Assembly: GCA_019429365.1 (NCBI GenBank)
Contig: JAHYJD010000016.1
Location: 1-46,536, forward strand
DNA from: Bacteroidales bacterium
Lineage (GTDB): Bacteria; Bacteroidota; Bacteroidia; Bacteroidales; UBA7960
DNA: 46,536 nt
Direction: 5' to 3'
Positions 43,798 through 46,536 of this stretch are shown in pieces. The translations under genes were made by a program, and so were the position numbers. Under the pieces are notes generated by a model. It was not told the origin of the DNA, did not search any database, and saw only the letters and a program-made list of their open reading frames with translations. Positions within the stretch are counted from its first letter, which is position 1. Each line of letters opens with the position of its first letter.

Positions 43798-46536
43798 TTA
43801 TCGTATCAGGGTCACATCCCCTGCGTTCACTACCTTGCGGCCCGTTCCCGAGCAAGTGTACCACACTTTCCAAACGTACACATCCATTTTCGAGAGTTTG
43901 CCCCTGAAATAGCCATCCCAGCCAATTTCCAGGTCTTCGGTTCTGAACACCAGCTCTCCCCAACGATTGTAAACTTCCATGACATAGTCTTCAATGCCGG
44001 TATAAACAGGGTAAAAGACATGGTTGAGCGGATCGCCTGTAATGTAAGACCCGCCGCTGGGTCCGTTTTCATCGGGGGTGAATGCATCGGGGAAAAACAG
44101 CACACAGTCTTCTTCAGCACCCACGGCTCCTTCCTGTATCATGGTGTCGTAGCAAACAGGATCGGTGTCGTTACCCACCGTAAGCCTGATATCGTACACA
44201 CCCACCGCCTGGTAGTAGTGCAGGGGCTCAAATTCGTAAGAAAGGGTACCATCGCCAAGGTCCCACTCCCAGGTATGGGCAAAGCTGGAAAGGTTGGCCA
44301 GCTGAATGGGCTCATAAGGCAGGGTAACGTATTTGGGCATTACGCGGAAGTCGGCAATGGGTGGCTGATGCACTGTGATTTCGTGATAGGTCGAATCTAC
44401 TCCGCCTTCTCCGTAAACCAGCAGTTTTACTTCATAGATACCAGGATCGGTAAACACGTGTCTTGGATTTTTGTCATCGGAGGTGTTTCCATCATCAAAA
44501 TCCCACAGATACGAGAGGCCATACAGGCTGTTGTTGGTAAACTGCACATCGAATGGTGGGCAGCCCTTATCGGCCGACTGAAACTCGACTACCGGTTGTG
44601 GGGCGTGAATGATGACCTGGCGCGTAATATTATCGTCGCACCAGGAGTTCTCCACCTTTAGGTTCACATAATAATAGCGGGTGGCAAAATCGTTGTTGGT
44701 CCACTCGTAGGTATGTGAAAAGCTTTCAGGATCAGCATCGAAGGTGCGAATATTGCCATCGTCCATACTCCAGGTGTAATACCACTGACCTGGCAGGGAC
44801 TCGTTGGCAAAAACGACCGTGGTGTTGGGATAAGTTTGCTCATAGGGATTGGCCGAAAAATCTGCCACGGGCTGCGGATAAACGGTCACCAGCTTTAAGA
44901 TGCTATCCTGACAGCCATAAGGAGAAGTGGCCTGCAGCAACACTTCGTAATAAGTGGTTTCCTGATCGAAGGCATAGAACACATGGCCAGGGTTATTTCC
45001 AATAGACTGGGTATTATCGGCAAAATCCCAGGTAAACTGGTTGGCCCTGAGGGTTTGGTTCACAAAATCGAGGGTGAGCGGGGTGCAGCCCTCAAATTCG
45101 CCTGTGGCAGTGGTAAATTCAGCTTCCACCTCGGGGTAAACCCTTACCGTTTTGGAAAAGTCGCGATCGCAGCCCCACTGATTGGAAGCATTGAGATTAA
45201 CGGGAATCGTGGCCACCGAATCGGTCAGGTTTCTGAAAACCCAGTAAAAATGCTCTTCGCTGGTGCCAGAAGTTTCGTTGCCCAGGTTCCAGTTAAACAA
45301 GGTGCCGCCAATGGAGCTATTCTCAATATCTACAGCCAGCGGCGAACAACCCTGCAGGGTACTCAGGCTGAAATCGGATTTTGGCCTGGGATAAACGGTT
45401 ATGGTGCGAATAATCTCTGATTTGCATCCAAACTCGCTTTCGGCCGATAGTTTCACGGGGAAATTCTTCGGGTCGGTAAAGCTGTTGTTTATAAAAGTAT
45501 GCTGGGGCGCCTGTTCGTTGGTAAACACGCCGTCTTCAAAATCCCACACATAAAAGTCGCCGCCCTGGGTAAAGTTCACAAAATCGATGGTGAGCGGATG
45601 GCAACCCTGCAAGTCGCCGCTAAAATCGGCCAGGATAACGGGGTAGGCAGCCACTTGCCTGGTGTACTCATCGTCGCAGCCATACTGGTTTTCTACCAGC
45701 AGGTTTACGGTAAACCAACCTATGCCCTGCCCTGCAGGCTGCACATAAATGTTCGAAACGGAGCCTTCCTGGTTGGAGGTGTTGCCGTTGCCAAAGTCCC
45801 AGCTATAACGCTGAGCGCCCAGCGAGAGGTCTTCAAAATTCACTTCGAAGGGACTGCACTGCGGATCTTCGGGCGAACTGAACAAAGCCTTTGGACGCGG
45901 GAAGACCTCCACCATGACAGAAACAGAGTCGCGGCAGCCAAACACGTTGGTGGCCCGCATAAAGGTTGTAAAGAAAGCAGATTCAGTATGGCTGAAATTG
46001 TTAAACACATGCGAATGGGCACCTTCTTGCACTATGGAGGTGGTTCCGTCTCCGTAATCCCATTCATAGGGCAATGTAGCAGTAGCGCCGGTGGTGAGGT
46101 TGAAAATATTGGCTTCAAAGGGGTGGCACCCGGAAAGTTCTGGCAGGCTGATATCGGCTTGAACCATAGGGAACACCAAAACATTTAAATTCAAGGTATC
46201 GCGGCAGCCCCATTCATTTGCCACAATCAACTCAGGCTGGAAGCTTAAAAGATTTTCGGTGGTATTGAAGTATGTATGCAGCAGGTTACCCGGTTCAATA
46301 TTCTGCACATTGCCATCGCCCAGGGTCCAGAAGTTTGTGCTGTTTCCGATCGACTGATCAATAAGTGCCACCTCAAAGGGTGCGCAGCCCTGGTTTTCAG
46401 GAAGTTCAAATGCGGCCACCGGCTTGGGCAACACCGTTACCGGCATGCTCACAGTGTCGCGGCAATTGTGGGGCGAAACGGCGATAAGGTTCACTTCATA
46501 CACGGCAACATCCACCGGGCTGTCGTTAATGAAGGT
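43798..46536 (-). CDS. Multi-PKD secreted protein, CHU_C/type B T9SS tail (5' cut)
   Basis: The frame is open through the window end; about 912 residues of the C-terminal part are visible, and the true start lies outside. At least nine PKD-like repeats of about 85 residues (cores such as WDYGDGT, WDFGNGNTS, WDFEDGV) are followed by the gliding-motility-associated C-terminal domain: FFPDAFTPDENG, NHVFYPVY, EVYNRWGELVFRT, GWDG and DVYVWKVWY. This type B tail directs type IX export. Most repeats carry a Cys pair (GCxPxxx early, WGCRD late). It is probably an adhesin or sheath-like surface protein, paired with the downstream PorP/SprF gene. Confidence 0.88.
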   Translation of the reverse strand, partial: TFINDSPVDVAVYEVNLIAVSPHNCRDTVSMPVTVLPKPVAAFELPENQGCAPFEVALIDQSIGNSTNFWTLGDGNVQNIEPGNLLHTYFNTTENLLSFQPELIVANEWGCRDTLNLNVLVFPMVQADISLPELSGCHPFEANIFNLTTGATATLPYEWDYGDGTTSIVQEGAHSHVFNNFSHTESAFFTTFMRATNVFGCRDSVSVMVEVFPRPKALFSSPEDPQCSPFEVNFEDLSLGAQRYSWDFGNGNTSNQEGSVSNIYVQPAGQGIGWFTVNLLVENQYGCDDEYTRQVAAYPVILADFSGDLQGCHPLTIDFVNFTQGGDFYVWDFEDGVFTNEQAPQHTFINNSFTDPKNFPVKLSAESEFGCKSEIIRTITVYPRPKSDFSLSTLQGCSPLAVDIENSSIGGTLFNWNLGNETSGTSEEHFYWVFRNLTDSVATIPVNLNASNQWGCDRDFSKTVRVYPEVEAEFTTATGEFEGCTPLTLDFVNQTLRANQFTWDFADNTQSIGNNPGHVFYAFDQETTYYEVLLQATSPYGCQDSILKLVTVYPQPVADFSANPYEQTYPNTTVVFANESLPGQWYYTWSMDDGNIRTFDADPESFSHTYEWTNNDFATRYYYVNLKVENSWCDDNITRQVIIHAPQPVVEFQSADKGCPPFDVQFTNNSLYGLSYLWDFDDGNTSDDKNPRHVFTDPGIYEVKLLVYGEGGVDSTYHEITVHQPPIADFRVMPKYVTLPYEPIQLANLSSFAHTWEWDLGDGTLSYEFEPLHYYQAVGVYDIRLTVGNDTDPVCYDTMIQEGAVGAEEDCVLFFPDAFTPDENGPSGGSYITGDPLNHVFYPVYTGIEDYVMEVYNRWGELVFRTEDLEIGWDGYFRGKLSKMDVYVWKVWYTCSGTGRKVVNAGDVTLIR

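Noticed and set aside
43771-44661. 296-codon plus-strand frame
   Set aside because: Lies opposite the PKD/CHU_C protein, whose repeats are unmistakable.

Overview
The window comes from a Bacteroidota genome. The supporting features are a Na+-translocating NADH:quinone oxidoreductase (NQR) operon, several type IX secretion (T9SS) parts and substrates (Plug, PorT, PorP/SprF, a PKD protein with a C-terminal gliding/CHU_C-type domain), promoters of the Bacteroidota form TTTG-N19-21-TAnnTTTG, almost no Shine-Dalgarno sequences, and a TonB receptor paired with a putative surface lipoprotein. I cannot place it to genus. No tRNA, rRNA, CRISPR array or complete insertion sequence is visible.

Layout. 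1-8250: the tail of an unknown gene, then on the minus strand nqrABCDEF, closed by a terminator at 2336-2357, followed by a zinc-type CDF exporter and apbE, whose product attaches FMN to NqrB and NqrC. 8401-17701: mostly housekeeping genes (T9SS Plug, ThiS-like protein, aminotransferase, heptose-7-phosphate kinase, PdxH, PorT, SpoU-type RNA methyltransferase, sirtuin, tail-anchored response regulator) with a few unknowns. 17702-19010: a 1.3-kb stretch without a convincing protein gene. It holds a probable free-standing structured RNA of about 620 nt with its own promoter and terminator.

19011-27261: an arsenic island, all on the minus strand. One operon is arsR-arsC-arsM-acr3-rhodanese (inorganic arsenic: reduce, methylate, export). 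A second is thioredoxin-like/arsR/arsF/arsG/permease/thioredoxin-like (organoarsenical ArsEFG type). Between them lie a HesB-like CCGG protein, a lipoprotein with two His/Cys motifs and a DUF1573 protein. In both ars promoters the -7 box is exactly the 8-bp spacer of the inverted repeat that is the likely ArsR operator.

27424-34854: alpha/beta hydrolase, DUF418 membrane protein, AbgT transporter, S9 peptidase, TPR protein. 35187-42641: asparagine synthase, then a TonB-dependent receptor and a beta-helix lipoprotein. The last two promoters carry 11-bp-phased TTAACA-like repeats ending 9 bp before the -7 box, the layout of PhoB/PhoP-activated promoters, so the pair is probably co-regulated, perhaps by phosphate. 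42704-46536: a PorP/SprF-family protein downstream of a large multi-PKD secreted protein that runs off the window end.

All identifications come from reading the translations and motifs; no database search was run.
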